Positions 18,943 through 28,792 of a DNA stretch of 64,000 nucleotides are shown here, piece after piece. Made by a program: the position numbers and the translations under genes. The DNA is from Faecalibacterium prausnitzii (GTDB lineage: Bacteria > Bacillota > Clostridia > Oscillospirales > Ruminococcaceae), in NCBI RefSeq assembly GCF_003287495.1, contig NZ_PRLE01000002.1, positions 186,001-250,000 on the forward strand, in the 5' to 3' direction. Position 1 is the stretch's first letter, and each line of letters begins with the position of its first letter. The notes under the pieces are model-generated. The model was not told the DNA's origin. It saw nothing but the letters and a program-made list of their open reading frames with translations, and made no database searches.

Positions 18943-19842
18943 ATGACTCTGAACTCGATCATAGCCAATTTCCAGACCTTTAAGCTGGTGGATCTGCTGG
19001 ATATCCTGGTGATCGCATTCCTCATCTACCAGCTGCTGGGCATCGTCAACCGTACCCGCGCGGGTCAGCTGGCCAAGGGCGCGCTGCTGGTGCTGGTGGT
19101 TTATCTGGTGGCCAATATCCTGAATATGCGCACGGTGACCTGGCTGCTCAACTCGCTGCTGCAGGTCGGCCTGCTGACGCTGGTGGTGCTGTTCCAGCCG
19201 GAGATCCGGCGCGCTTTGGAGCGGATGGGCCAGACCGACCAGTGGGCGGGCAAACTTTTCAATATGAAAGGCCGCTACAACGACCCAAGCCTCAAAGGAG
19301 CCTGGCGCAGCGCCATCATTGCCATCTGCGATGCGGCAGAGCGTTTTTCAGAGACCAAGACAGGTGCCCTCATCGTGCTGGAGCGGCACACCAACCTCTC
19401 GGAGATCGTCCGCACCGGTACGCCGGTGAACAGTGCCGTCAACCTGGAGGTGCTGGGCACCATCTTCTACGAGGGTACCCCCCTGCATGACGGCGCGGCC
19501 ATCATTGAAAACGGCCGTATCAAGGCGGCGGGCTGCGTGCTGCCCCTTTCCAACAACCTGGACCTCGGCAAGGACATGGGCACCCGCCACCGCGCCTGCC
19601 TGGGCATTGCCGAGAACTCGGATGCCATTGCCATCGTCGTCAGCGAGGAGACGGGCATCATCTCCATGGCCAAAAACGGCGTGCTGATCCGCCATTTTGA
19701 CCGCCAGACCCTCTACACCCGCCTCATCGACGAGATGATCCCCAAGGAGACCACCAGCGAAAAGACCGACACCAGCAGCTGGAAATACCGCGCCAAGCAG
19801 CTGTTGAACTGGGTCAACCAGAAGGAGGATGAGCAGCAATGA
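18943..19842 (+). CDS. cdaA: Diadenylate cyclase CdaA
   Basis: Membrane-bound enzyme condensing two ATP to c-di-AMP. It has 299 residues with three N-terminal membrane helices (~residues 13-32, 41-60, 65-85) and then a DAC domain. The catalytic motifs DGAAIIENGRI (DGA) and GTRHRACLGIAE (RHR) are intact. It starts 33 bases after ispDF, and its stop overlaps the start of cdaR. In Firmicutes the usual order is cdaA-cdaR-glmM; glmM is absent here, its place taken by repeats and an unrelated FAD protein. Confidence 0.95.
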   Translation: MTLNSIIANFQTFKLVDLLDILVIAFLIYQLLGIVNRTRAGQLAKGALLVLVVYLVANILNMRTVTWLLNSLLQVGLLTLVVLFQPEIRRALERMGQTDQWAGKLFNMKGRYNDPSLKGAWRSAIIAICDAAERFSETKTGALIVLERHTNLSEIVRTGTPVNSAVNLEVLGTIFYEGTPLHDGAAIIENGRIKAAGCVLPLSNNLDLGKDMGTRHRACLGIAENSDAIAIVVSEETGIISMAKNGVLIRHFDRQTLYTRLIDEMIPKETTSEKTDTSSWKYRAKQLLNWVNQKEDEQQ

Positions 19843-21143
19843 GCACCGCGCCCAAAAAGCCCGACGGCACCAAGCCCGCCATCAAGCCCGCAGGCGGTAT
19901 GCTCAATGACCGCCGCATCCGCCTGCTGCTGGCCATCATCGGTGCCATCATTGCCTGGATGGCGGTTACCATCGTCGTCCAGCCCGGCACCACCAAGACC
20001 ATCTCCAATGTCCCGGTGGATTTCACCTATGATTCCTCTGCCTATACTTCCCGCGGCCTGAGTATCGTCAGCGCCCCGGAAAAGTTCGTCAACCTGAAGC
20101 TCTCCGGCGACGGCTACACCATCGGCAGCCTGCAGGCCTCCGATTTTGTGGTCTATCCGGACTGGTCCAGCGTGCGGGACAGCGGCGAGAAGAACCTGCG
20201 TTTGCAGGTGCGGAGCCAGAGCACCCTGCTCACCGGCGTGTCCGTCTCCATTGAGGGCGGCGACAACACCGTGGATGTGGTGTTCGACGTGGTGGAGGAA
20301 AAGACCCTGCCCATCACCGTGACCACCAATTACCTGACCATCGCGGATGGGTATATCCTGTACGGCACGGACGTCTCAAAAGAGACCGTTACCCTCTCCG
20401 GCCCCAGCACCGAGCTGAGCCAGGTGGAGACCTGCACCGCCGAAGTCGCCCACAAAGGCGACCTGACCGAGCCGGTCACCCTGACCACCGCCCTGCGTTT
20501 CTACACCCGCAGTGGCAGCGAGGTCAAGTTTGAGTACACCACCCTTGAAGAAGAGAGCGTGGACGTGACCTTGCAGGTGTACAAGGTGGCTACCCTCCCG
20601 GTGGAGGTCAGCTTCATCAACGCCCCGCGGGACTTTGATTCTTCGGTGCTGGCCTATACCCTGAGCAAGAAGACGCTTAACGTGGCCGGTCCGGAGTCCC
20701 AGATCGACCGCCTCTCGGCGCTGTCCGTGGGCACCATCGACCTCTCCACCTTTGCGCTGGACAAGGTCTACGAGATGCCCATTGAGCTGCCCACCGGCAT
20801 CCACCTGCTGGATAACCTCTCCAGCATCACGGTCAGCTTTGACAGCTCCAAGCTGGAGACCAAGACCCTGAACCTGCCCTCCAGCTGCGTGCAGGTCGTC
20901 AATCTGCCCTCCAGCTACCAGCTGACGGTGGAGACCGAGCGGCTGATGAACGTGACCCTCTGCGGCCCGGCTGGTTCGCTGGAAACGCTGACGCCGGAAC
21001 AGGTGGTCATTGAGATCGACGCCGATGATTTCTCGGTGGCCATTGGCCAGCAGAACATTGCCTGCCGCCTGTATGTGCCCGCCAACGGCAAAATTTTTGC
21101 GCTGGGCAGCTATATGGTGCAGTGCAAGATCGAAAGTAATTGA
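19839..21143 (+). CDS. cdaR: YbbR-domain protein CdaR, regulator of CdaA
   Basis: Membrane-anchored protein with extracellular YbbR repeats that modulates CdaA in other Firmicutes. It has 434 residues: a basic N-terminus, one membrane helix at ~residues 25-46 (LLLAIIGAIIAWMAV), then about four YbbR-like repeats, recognisable as recurring V..VPV...G and LSGP / VAGPESQ / LCGPAG turns. Its first four bases overlap the cdaA stop, so the pair is co-translated. Confidence 0.9.
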   Translation: MSTAPKKPDGTKPAIKPAGGMLNDRRIRLLLAIIGAIIAWMAVTIVVQPGTTKTISNVPVDFTYDSSAYTSRGLSIVSAPEKFVNLKLSGDGYTIGSLQASDFVVYPDWSSVRDSGEKNLRLQVRSQSTLLTGVSVSIEGGDNTVDVVFDVVEEKTLPITVTTNYLTIADGYILYGTDVSKETVTLSGPSTELSQVETCTAEVAHKGDLTEPVTLTTALRFYTRSGSEVKFEYTTLEEESVDVTLQVYKVATLPVEVSFINAPRDFDSSVLAYTLSKKTLNVAGPESQIDRLSALSVGTIDLSTFALDKVYEMPIELPTGIHLLDNLSSITVSFDSSKLETKTLNLPSSCVQVVNLPSSYQLTVETERLMNVTLCGPAGSLETLTPEQVVIEIDADDFSVAIGQQNIACRLYVPANGKIFALGSYMVQCKIESN

Positions 21144-21151
21144 GGCGGCTA

Positions 21152-21252
21152 GCCCTCTCAGGCCGCCTATTGGCGTCCAGCTGTTCCCCTTTTTGGCTTT
21201 GCCATTTTCCCCCGACCGGGGGAAATCTTTCCCAAAGGGGGAGCCCTTGGCA
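21152..21252. repeat. Dispersed stem-loop repeat, diverged long form
   Basis: Starts CCCTCTCAGG, contains CCCCCGACCGGGGG and ends GAGCCCTTGGCA like the copies at 1457 and 34285, but is more divergent in its first half. Confidence 0.75.
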
Positions 21253-21274
21253 AAACCGGAAACATTGCGGGGAC

Positions 21275-21333
21275 TGCCAAGGCCTCTCACTTTGGGAGAG
21301 GTGGCATTGCGGAGCAATGACGGAGAGGGCAAG
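21275..21333. repeat. Dispersed stem-loop repeat, short form (A half)
   Basis: TGCCAAGGCCTCTC...GGAGAGGGCAAG with a central hairpin CATTGCGGAGCAATG. It is the same unit as the left halves of the composite elements at 45274, 48703 and 50275. Here it faces a B-type unit 22 bases away in opposite order. Confidence 0.8.
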
Positions 21334-21379
21334 GATGCTGAAAATAAAGCGAGAAACTTGGAGTAAGAATTTACAAAAC

Positions 21380-22975
21380 ATGATATTAGTGCGAGACATC
21401 CGCCTGCCCCTCTCCGCCGGGGAGCCGCAGGCCTTTGAAAAAGCGCTGCATCTGGCACGCGTCCCCCGCGCAAAAGTGGGGCACCTGGGGGTGGCAAAAC
21501 TCTCTGTGGACGCGCGCCACGGGCAGCCCAAACTGGTGTACACGGTAGCGGTCACGCTCAAGGACGAGGGTGAGGAATCTGCTTATGCAGGGGCCTCGCC
21601 CTGCGTCGCTTTGCACCAAAAGGTGGATTTTTCCGTCCAGAACGGCACCCGGCCGCTTGCCCACCGCCCGGTGGTCTGCGGCCTGGGGCCTGCGGGCCTG
21701 TTTGCAGCCCTGCTGCTGGCCCGGCAGGGCTACCGCCCCATTGTGCTGGAGCGGGGCCCGGCGCTGGACGAGCGCGTCAAGGCCGTGGAGCATTTCTCGG
21801 CCACCGGCGAGCTGGACGAAAACGCCAACATCCAGTTTGGCGAGGGCGGCGCGGGCACGTTTTCGGACGGCAAGCTGACCACCCGCATCGGGGATGAGCT
21901 CTGCGGCTTTGTCACCGAGGTGTTTTTGCAGCACGGTGCCCCGGCGGAGATCGCCTGGAAGCAGAAGCCCCATGTGGGCACCGACCTGCTGCGGGGCGTC
22001 ATCACCTCCATCCGGAAAGAGATCGAGTCTCTGGGCGGCGAGGTGCATTTCAACACGGCCCTCACCGGTTTTGAGCGGAAGAATGGCGCGCTGACGGGTA
22101 TTTTGACCACGGCAGGTTCGTTCCCCTGCGAGGCGCTGGTGTTTGCGGTGGGCCACTCGGCCCGGGACACGTTCGGGATGCTGCTGGACAGCGGCCTGGT
22201 GCTGGAGTGCAAGCCGTTCAGCGTCGGTTTCCGGGCGGAGCATCTCCAGAGCGAAATTGAAAAGAGCCTTTACCACGAGGCAGCCGGCCACCCGGCCCTG
22301 CCCCGGGGCGAGTATCAGCTCTCCCAGCATGTGGGGGAGCGGTGCGTCTATACGTTCTGCATGTGCCCGGGCGGCCAGGTGGTGGCCTCGGCCAGCGAGA
22401 AAGGCCGTGTGGTCACCAATGGCATGAGCTACCATGCCCGCAGCGGCAAAAACGCCAACGCGGCTGTGGTGGTCAGCGTGGGCGGAGCCGATTTTGCAAA
22501 CGATCCCCGCCAGGCCATCGCGTTCCAGCGGGAGCTGGAAGCCAGAGCATACGCCGCTGGACGCCCGGCAGGGGAGTACGCGGCCCCGGCGGAGAACATC
22601 CAGAGCTTTCTCGAGGGCAGGGGTCAGCTGAAGATCAGCCGGGTCCAGCCCACCTATGACCGTGGCGTCTGCCCGGCAGACCTGGGGGCCCTGCTGCCCG
22701 GGGAGCTGGCCGATACCCTGCGGGCAGGCCTGCGCGCTTACGAGCGCAAAATCGCGGGCTACACCGCGCCCGAGGCCATCCTCACCGGCCTCGAGACCCG
22801 CACCAGCAGCCCGGTGCGGCTGAAACGGGAAGAGAATTTTGAGTGCGCCCAGCTGGCAGGTTTGTACCCCTGCGGCGAGGGTGCCGGATATGCGGGCGGC
22901 ATTATGAGCGCCGCCGTGGATGGCCTGCGGGTAGCCCGGGCCATCATCAGCCGGTACAGCCCGGCAGAGGGATGA
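21380..22975 (+). CDS. FAD-dependent oxidoreductase (COG2509-like)
   Basis: Predicted soluble NAD(P)/FAD-dependent dehydrogenase of the group usually annotated as uncharacterised FAD-dependent dehydrogenase; the substrate is unknown. It has 531 residues. An N-terminal ~90-residue domain (MILVRDIRLPLS) precedes the dinucleotide-binding motif CGLGPAGLFAALLLARQG with the acidic strand end VLERG. A further FAD contact is GEGGAGTFSDGKL, and the C-terminal PCGEGAGYAGGIMSAAVDG contains the last FAD motif. ATG 21380 is chosen by family alignment; its ribosome site is weak and upstream codons come from intergenic repeats. The next gene overlaps by ATGA. Confidence 0.85.
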   Translation: MILVRDIRLPLSAGEPQAFEKALHLARVPRAKVGHLGVAKLSVDARHGQPKLVYTVAVTLKDEGEESAYAGASPCVALHQKVDFSVQNGTRPLAHRPVVCGLGPAGLFAALLLARQGYRPIVLERGPALDERVKAVEHFSATGELDENANIQFGEGGAGTFSDGKLTTRIGDELCGFVTEVFLQHGAPAEIAWKQKPHVGTDLLRGVITSIRKEIESLGGEVHFNTALTGFERKNGALTGILTTAGSFPCEALVFAVGHSARDTFGMLLDSGLVLECKPFSVGFRAEHLQSEIEKSLYHEAAGHPALPRGEYQLSQHVGERCVYTFCMCPGGQVVASASEKGRVVTNGMSYHARSGKNANAAVVVSVGGADFANDPRQAIAFQRELEARAYAAGRPAGEYAAPAENIQSFLEGRGQLKISRVQPTYDRGVCPADLGALLPGELADTLRAGLRAYERKIAGYTAPEAILTGLETRTSSPVRLKREENFECAQLAGLYPCGEGAGYAGGIMSAAVDGLRVARAIISRYSPAEG

Positions 22976-24336
22976 GTAAAAACATGAACGAAAACCAACG
23001 TGATACAGAACACCGCCCCGACGAGGGAAAACAGGTGCAGCAGGAGCTGGAGCGCCAGCTGCGGGAGTTTGGCGATACCATGTCCGACGCGTTCCGCCAC
23101 GGCTTTGAGGGCCGGGGCATGGACATCGGCGACCGGGCCTTTGATGTAGGCAAGGCCGCTGTTCATGCGGCCAATTACGGCATCAACGCGGCGGGCCGCG
23201 CCGTGCGGGAGGGCCAGCAGGCCTGCCAGCGGCAGGCCGAAAAAGCCGCGCGGGCGGCAGGCGGCAGCGGCTCGGCCTGGGCCCGGCAGTTCTTTGCCCG
23301 GAAACCGGAGCCGACCCCTGTGGAGAACATCCGCGCCAGCGCCAAAAAGCGCCACAATGCGGGTGTGGCCCTGCTGGCGGTGGGCATTACGTTTGCGGTC
23401 ATCTTTGGCATTTCGGCCATCAGCTGTTTTGGTGCTGCCGCCATGTTTGCCCCCAGCACCCTGCTGGGGGACGCCGTTGCCACCGAGGGGGATGCGATCA
23501 CCCAGGTGTTCGTAGCCGGGGGCGAGGCGATTGGCAGCTTTGCCATGGGCGCGATCCGGGTCAGCGGCTGGGCATTCACAGCCATCACCGCATTGTTCGG
23601 CTGGATGACGGCAGCCGGTGCTTCCCGGATGCGTGCTGGCAAAAAGCTGAACCTTTACGCCGACATGGCCGAAGAGTTTGATTATCAAAAGGGCCTCTCA
23701 CTGGAGATGCTGGCCGACCTGACCCACCAGAAAAAGCAGAAAGCCCTCAAGGCCCTGCGCGGATACATCCACAGGGGCTGGCTCTCGGCCTGGCTGGATG
23801 AAAAAGACGAGAAGCTCTACCTGACAGCGGAGGACTACCGTGCCGCCCAGGAGGCCCGCAAGGCCGCCGAACAGGCCCCGCGGCCGGAGCCCCAGCCGGA
23901 GGAGGCGGAAAACACCGTGCCTCTCAACCTGGAAGTGGCCCGGAGCTTTGCCCAGGTGCTGAAAAAAGAAAAAGCCCTCATGCAGGACGAGCGTGCCGTG
24001 GAGGAGCTGGATCACATGCAGAAGACCACCCAGGCCATCTGCGACTGGCTGGAAGCCCACCCGGAGAGCCTGCCCAAGGCCCGCCGTTTTGCAGAGTATT
24101 ATATCCCCACCACCCTCAAGCTCCTGCACACTTATAACGATGTGCAGGGCCAGCAGGGGGAGAACGCCGAGGCCATCCGCCGGGATATCGCCGGCATCCT
24201 GCATACGCTCAACCAGGCCTATGATAACCTCTACGATAAGCTTTTGAGCGATGTGGCGCTGGATGTTTCCAGCGAAATTGCCGCCCTGCAGGGGATGCTG
24301 GCGAATGACGGACTGACCGGGGAGGGGATGCTATGA
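22972..24336 (+). CDS. XpaC-like 5-bromo-4-chloroindolyl phosphate hydrolysis protein
   Basis: 454-residue protein resembling the XpaC family, named for a phenotype in Bacillus and of unknown biochemical role. It has a charged amphipathic N-terminus (~1-120, Gln/Arg/Ala-rich), two membrane segments at ~125-150 and ~180-205, a conserved domain at ~215-265 (YQKGLSLEMLADLTHQ, RGYIHRGWL), a Glu/Pro-rich linker, and a C-terminal helical XpaC-type domain (YYIPTTLKLLHTYN). Translation is coupled to the gene before (ATGA) and to recJ after (ATGA). No enzymatic residues can be named. Confidence 0.8.
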   Translation: MSKNMNENQRDTEHRPDEGKQVQQELERQLREFGDTMSDAFRHGFEGRGMDIGDRAFDVGKAAVHAANYGINAAGRAVREGQQACQRQAEKAARAAGGSGSAWARQFFARKPEPTPVENIRASAKKRHNAGVALLAVGITFAVIFGISAISCFGAAAMFAPSTLLGDAVATEGDAITQVFVAGGEAIGSFAMGAIRVSGWAFTAITALFGWMTAAGASRMRAGKKLNLYADMAEEFDYQKGLSLEMLADLTHQKKQKALKALRGYIHRGWLSAWLDEKDEKLYLTAEDYRAAQEARKAAEQAPRPEPQPEEAENTVPLNLEVARSFAQVLKKEKALMQDERAVEELDHMQKTTQAICDWLEAHPESLPKARRFAEYYIPTTLKLLHTYNDVQGQQGENAEAIRRDIAGILHTLNQAYDNLYDKLLSDVALDVSSEIAALQGMLANDGLTGEGML

Positions 24337-26465
24337 CCTACCGGGCCTGGAACCTGAAGACGCTGGATCGCGCGGCGGTGCGGGAGCTGACCCACGCCAT
24401 CGCGGAACAGAATACCGAAGAACTGGAATATCACAGCCAGAGCGAGGAGCCCTGGACGGAAGCGCAATACAATGCCACCCTGGCCGCCCAGCAGAAAGAA
24501 ACCGCCCTGCTGGCGGGCATTCTGGCGGCCCGTGGCATCACCGATCCGACGGAGGCGCTGACCCTGCTGGCGGGCGAGGAAGAGCTGACCGACCCCATGC
24601 TCCTGACCGACATGGACAAAGCCTGTGCCCGCATTTTGCAGGCCATTGACAACGAAGAGACCATCGTGGTCTTTGGCGACTACGATGTGGACGGCGTGAC
24701 TGCCACGGCCCTGCTCTACCAGCACCTGAAAGGGATGGGAGCCAACGTCAAATGTATGCTGCCCAGCCGGGAGGGCGATGGCTACGGCCTCTCCAAAAAC
24801 GCCATCCAGTCCATCCACGACAAGGGCTGCCAGCTCATCGTCACGGTGGACAACGGCATTGCCGCCATTGAGGAAGCCGAGTTTGCAGCCTCCCTGGGGG
24901 TAGACCTCATCGTCACCGACCACCATCTGCCCCACGAGGTGCTGCCCAAGGCTGTGGCCGTGGTGGATCCCCGCCGGGCCGACGACACCAGCCCCTTTAA
25001 GGGCCTGTGCGGCGCGGGCGTGGCATTCAAGCTCTGCGCGGCGCTGGACGGCTGCCCGCCGGAGGAGATGCTGGATTACTGCGGCGACCTGGCCGCCGTG
25101 GGCACGGTGGCTGACGTGATGCCCCTGACGGGGGAGAACCGAACCCTGGTCAAAGCGGGCCTGCGACAGCTGCAGCAGACCGACCGCCCTGGCTTGATGG
25201 CTCTGCTGGAAGAAGTAGGCCTTGCGGGCAAGCCCGTCACGGCAGAGAACGTCAGCTACGCCATTGCCCCCCGCATCAATGCGGCGGGCCGGATGGACAG
25301 TGCCGTCACCGCCCTGCAGCTTGTCCTCTGTGAGGACGAGGACCGGGCCGCGGAGCTGGCCCACCGGCTGACGGAGATCAATGTTTCCCGGCAGGAGACG
25401 GAACAGGAGATCGTCAAGGCAGCGCAGGAGCTGCTGGATCGGGAGCCTGGCCTTTTGGAAGACCGGGTCATCCTGCTCTGGGGGCAGAACTGGCACCCCG
25501 GCGTCATCGGCATCGTGGCCTCCCGTCTGGTGGAAAAGACCGGGCGGCCCGTCATTGTCGTCTCCATTGATGAGAACGGTGAGGGCAAGGGCAGCGGCCG
25601 CAGTGTGCAGGGCTTCAACCTGCACGAGTGCATCGCTTCCTGCGCCGACCTGCTTCTCCGTTTTGGCGGCCATGCCATGGCGGCGGGCCTCTCGGTGCGG
25701 GCGGAGAATCTGCCTGCCCTCCGCCGCCGGATGAACGATTGGGCGGCCCGGGAGTGTCCGGTGCTGTATACCCCGCCGCTGGAGTGCGACCTCTCCATCC
25801 GGCTGGACCGGGTCACGGTGGAAAGCGTAGCCCGGCTGGATCAGCTGGCCCCCTATGGAGCCGAGAACCCCACCCCGGTGTTCCTGCTGGAAAAAGCCGT
25901 GGTGGAGGGCATCTACCCGGTCTCGGAGGGAAAGCACTGCCGCCTGCGCCTGCGGCAGGGGAATGCCAGCATTTACGCGGTCTGGTTCGGGATGCACCCG
26001 GAGCAGCTGCCCTACGCCATGGGCGATGTCGTGGATGCCGCCCTCAACCTCTCGGTGTATGAATCGGCCCGGGGCCCGCAGCTCTCCGGCCGCGTCATCG
26101 AGCTGCACCCGGCGGGGCTGGGCCATGCCGTGGCCGAGCAGACCGCGCTGGTGCAGGCCCTGCGCCGGGGCACCCCGCTGCAGGACGAACAGAAAAAGCT
26201 TATCGCTCCCGTGCGCGGTGAGATCATCACGGTGTACCGGGAGCTTCAGACCCGCCGCTGGCACGCGGAAGACCTGCAGCCTCTGTTTGCCAAGCTTGGC
26301 GAGCAGCAGACGGGAAAAACTCTGGTAGCGCTCACGGCGCTGGAACAGGTGGGCCTGATTGCCGCGGTAGAACACGGCGGGGCAAAGTTCTGGGAGCTTG
26401 TGCCCACGGCTGGGAAGAAAAACCTGGCCGATGCGCCCATCCTGAAATGTTTGGAGGGAGAGTAA
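24333..26465 (+). CDS. recJ: Single-stranded-DNA exonuclease RecJ
   Basis: 5'-3' single-strand DNA exonuclease in recombination and mismatch repair. It has 710 residues, longer than the ~580 of E. coli because of a C-terminal extension common in Clostridia. DHH-family metal motifs are present: FGDYDVDGVTATALL (~115), VTVDNG (~170), VTDHHLP (~192) and the DHHA1 region with GSGRSVQGFNLHE and GGHAMAAGL. The ATG overlaps the preceding stop, and the next gene (rsh) follows after one base, the order recJ-relA-dtd known in Firmicutes (the apt gene often found there is absent). Confidence 0.95.
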   Translation: MTYRAWNLKTLDRAAVRELTHAIAEQNTEELEYHSQSEEPWTEAQYNATLAAQQKETALLAGILAARGITDPTEALTLLAGEEELTDPMLLTDMDKACARILQAIDNEETIVVFGDYDVDGVTATALLYQHLKGMGANVKCMLPSREGDGYGLSKNAIQSIHDKGCQLIVTVDNGIAAIEEAEFAASLGVDLIVTDHHLPHEVLPKAVAVVDPRRADDTSPFKGLCGAGVAFKLCAALDGCPPEEMLDYCGDLAAVGTVADVMPLTGENRTLVKAGLRQLQQTDRPGLMALLEEVGLAGKPVTAENVSYAIAPRINAAGRMDSAVTALQLVLCEDEDRAAELAHRLTEINVSRQETEQEIVKAAQELLDREPGLLEDRVILLWGQNWHPGVIGIVASRLVEKTGRPVIVVSIDENGEGKGSGRSVQGFNLHECIASCADLLLRFGGHAMAAGLSVRAENLPALRRRMNDWAARECPVLYTPPLECDLSIRLDRVTVESVARLDQLAPYGAENPTPVFLLEKAVVEGIYPVSEGKHCRLRLRQGNASIYAVWFGMHPEQLPYAMGDVVDAALNLSVYESARGPQLSGRVIELHPAGLGHAVAEQTALVQALRRGTPLQDEQKKLIAPVRGEIITVYRELQTRRWHAEDLQPLFAKLGEQQTGKTLVALTALEQVGLIAAVEHGGAKFWELVPTAGKKNLADAPILKCLEGE

Positions 26466-26466
26466 A

Positions 26467-28788
26467 ATGCCTGACGAAAAAGTAAAAACGGGGTCGGCCG
26501 GGGAGGATTCCTACTCGGCCAAGACCCACCTGCACCAGCCTGTGGTGGCACCGGAGACGGCCACCGTGGCCGCCACGGCCCTGCCGGCCAATGCGCCGGA
26601 GGGCGCTCTGCCCTCGGAAGTGCGGCCGGAGATCGTGACCTATGAAAAGCTTGTGGAGGCCATCAAGGCCAGCGGCAAGGCTTACAACATGGAGATGATC
26701 GATAAGGCCTACAACATGGCCAACGACGCCCACAAGGGCGTCTGCCGCCGCAGCGGCGAGCCCTATATCTGCCACCCGCTGGCTGTGGCCCGGCTGGTGC
26801 TGGACCTGGGCATGGACACCGAAAGTATTGCCGCTGCCCTGCTGCACGACGTGGTGGAGGATACCCCCACCACCATCGAGCAGATCAAATCCTCGTTCGG
26901 CGAGGAAGTGGCCCTGCTGGTGGACGGCGTCACCAAGCTGACGAAAATTCAGTTCTCCAACATCGAGGAGCTGCAGGCCGAGAACCTGCGCAAGATGCTG
27001 CTGGCCATGAGCCGGGATGTCCGGGTCATGATCATCAAGCTCTGCGACCGGCTGCATAATATGCGCACCGGCGACGCCTGGCCCGAGCAGAAGCGCCGGG
27101 ATAAAGCCCGGGAGACCATGGAGGTGTATGCCCCCATCGCCAACCGTCTGGGCATCCTGAATGTGAAAGAGGAGCTGGAAGACCGCAGCCTCCATTACCT
27201 CGACCCTGTGGGCTATGAGGAGATCAACAAGATGCTCAGCGAGCGGGCTGGCGAGGAATTCCTGGCGGGCGTGTCCAGCGTCATCGAAAAGCGGCTGGAA
27301 GAGAGCGGCATCGAGGGTGCCACCATCAAGCGCCGGGTCAAGAGCATTTACGGCATCTACCGCAAGACCATCATGCAGAACAAGTCTTTTGACGAGATCT
27401 ATGATATCTATGCGGTCCGCATCATTCTGGATACCCTGGCCGAGTGCTACAGCACCCTGGGCCTCATCCACGATATGTACCACCCGCTGCCCAACCGCTT
27501 CAAAGATTATATTTCTACCCCCAAGCCCAACGGCTACCAGAGCCTGCACACCACGGTCATCGGCCACGAGGGCGTCCCCTTTGAGGTGCAGATCCGCACC
27601 CGCAAGATGGACGAGATGGCCGAGTACGGCGTTGCAGCCCACTGGAAGTATAAAGAGGGCCTGGATGGCCACGATAAGCTGGACGAGCGTCTGGCATGGG
27701 TGAGTCAGCTGTTGGAAAACCAGCGCGTCAGCGAGGACTCCGGGAACCTGCTCCATGATTTGAAGAGCGACCTGCTCCCCGAGGAGGTCTTTGCCTTTAC
27801 CCCCAAGGGCGATGTCATCAACCTGCCCACGGGCGCCACCTGCATCGACTTTGCGTACGCCATCCACTCCGCCGTCGGCAACCGGATGGTGGGCTGCAAG
27901 GTCAACAACCGGATGGTCCCCATTGACCACATCGTCTCCACCGGCGAGATCATCGAGGTCATCCTCGGCCCGGCGGACAAGGGCCCCAGCCGCGACTGGC
28001 TCAAGATCGTGCGCACCAGCGAGGCCAAGAGCAAGATCCGCAACTGGTTCAAGAAGATGCGCCGGGAGGAGAACATCCAGGAGGGCCGTGACACGCTGGC
28101 CCGGGAGCTGCGCCGGGAGATGATCTTCATCCCGGACGACGAGCTGGATGAGTTCATCGGCAGCTGCTGCCGCCGCCTGCGCCAGAACAACGCCGAAGAA
28201 CTGTACGCCGCCATCGGCTACGGCGGCATCACCATCGCCAACTGCCTGCCCAAGCTGAAAGAAGAGTGGCAGAAGCGGAAGAGCGAGGAAGATAAGAACG
28301 AGCAGCTGGCCAAGGTGGACCTGAGCAAGGTCCATGCCACCGATGGCGTGGTGGTGGAAGGCTTTGATAACACCCCCATCAAGTTTGCCAAGTGCTGTTC
28401 GCCCCTGCCCGGGGACCCCATCGTGGGCTTTATCACCCGCGGCTTTGGCGTCTCCATCCACAAGCAGAGCTGTGTCAACGCCATTGCCAGCATGAAAGAC
28501 CCCACCAACGCTCCCCGCTGGGTCAAGGCCTACTGGGCCGACAGCGTCAAGGACAGCTACAAAGCCGGCCTTGAAATCATTGCGCTGGACCGCAACGAGC
28601 TGCTGCGGGACGTGCTGGCGGCTCTGGCGGATATCCGGGTGCCCATCTACACCATGAACGCCCGCCAGGTGGAAAACAACTGCGCCGTGGTCAGCCTGAC
28701 CATCGGCATCAACAATACCGAGCACCTCAACCGGGTGGTGGCCCGCCTTTCCAAGATCAAGGATGTGCTCAAGGTGACAAGGAGTTAA
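26467..28788 (+). CDS. Bifunctional (p)ppGpp synthetase/hydrolase
   Basis: RelA/SpoT homologue that makes and degrades the stringent-response alarmone. It has 773 residues: an ~60-residue Ala/Pro-rich N-terminal extension, an HD hydrolase domain (ICHPLAVARL, LLHDVVEDT, CDRLHNMRT), a synthetase domain (~290-400; YAVRIILDT, TPKPNGYQSLHTTV), a TGS domain (VFAFTPKGDVINLPTGAT), a zinc-finger/helical part with CCSPLPGD, and a C-terminal ACT domain. Both active sites look intact. It is embedded in recJ-rsh-dtd. Confidence 0.95.
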   Translation: MPDEKVKTGSAGEDSYSAKTHLHQPVVAPETATVAATALPANAPEGALPSEVRPEIVTYEKLVEAIKASGKAYNMEMIDKAYNMANDAHKGVCRRSGEPYICHPLAVARLVLDLGMDTESIAAALLHDVVEDTPTTIEQIKSSFGEEVALLVDGVTKLTKIQFSNIEELQAENLRKMLLAMSRDVRVMIIKLCDRLHNMRTGDAWPEQKRRDKARETMEVYAPIANRLGILNVKEELEDRSLHYLDPVGYEEINKMLSERAGEEFLAGVSSVIEKRLEESGIEGATIKRRVKSIYGIYRKTIMQNKSFDEIYDIYAVRIILDTLAECYSTLGLIHDMYHPLPNRFKDYISTPKPNGYQSLHTTVIGHEGVPFEVQIRTRKMDEMAEYGVAAHWKYKEGLDGHDKLDERLAWVSQLLENQRVSEDSGNLLHDLKSDLLPEEVFAFTPKGDVINLPTGATCIDFAYAIHSAVGNRMVGCKVNNRMVPIDHIVSTGEIIEVILGPADKGPSRDWLKIVRTSEAKSKIRNWFKKMRREENIQEGRDTLARELRREMIFIPDDELDEFIGSCCRRLRQNNAEELYAAIGYGGITIANCLPKLKEEWQKRKSEEDKNEQLAKVDLSKVHATDGVVVEGFDNTPIKFAKCCSPLPGDPIVGFITRGFGVSIHKQSCVNAIASMKDPTNAPRWVKAYWADSVKDSYKAGLEIIALDRNELLRDVLAALADIRVPIYTMNARQVENNCAVVSLTIGINNTEHLNRVVARLSKIKDVLKVTRS

Positions 28789-28792
28789 CAAC

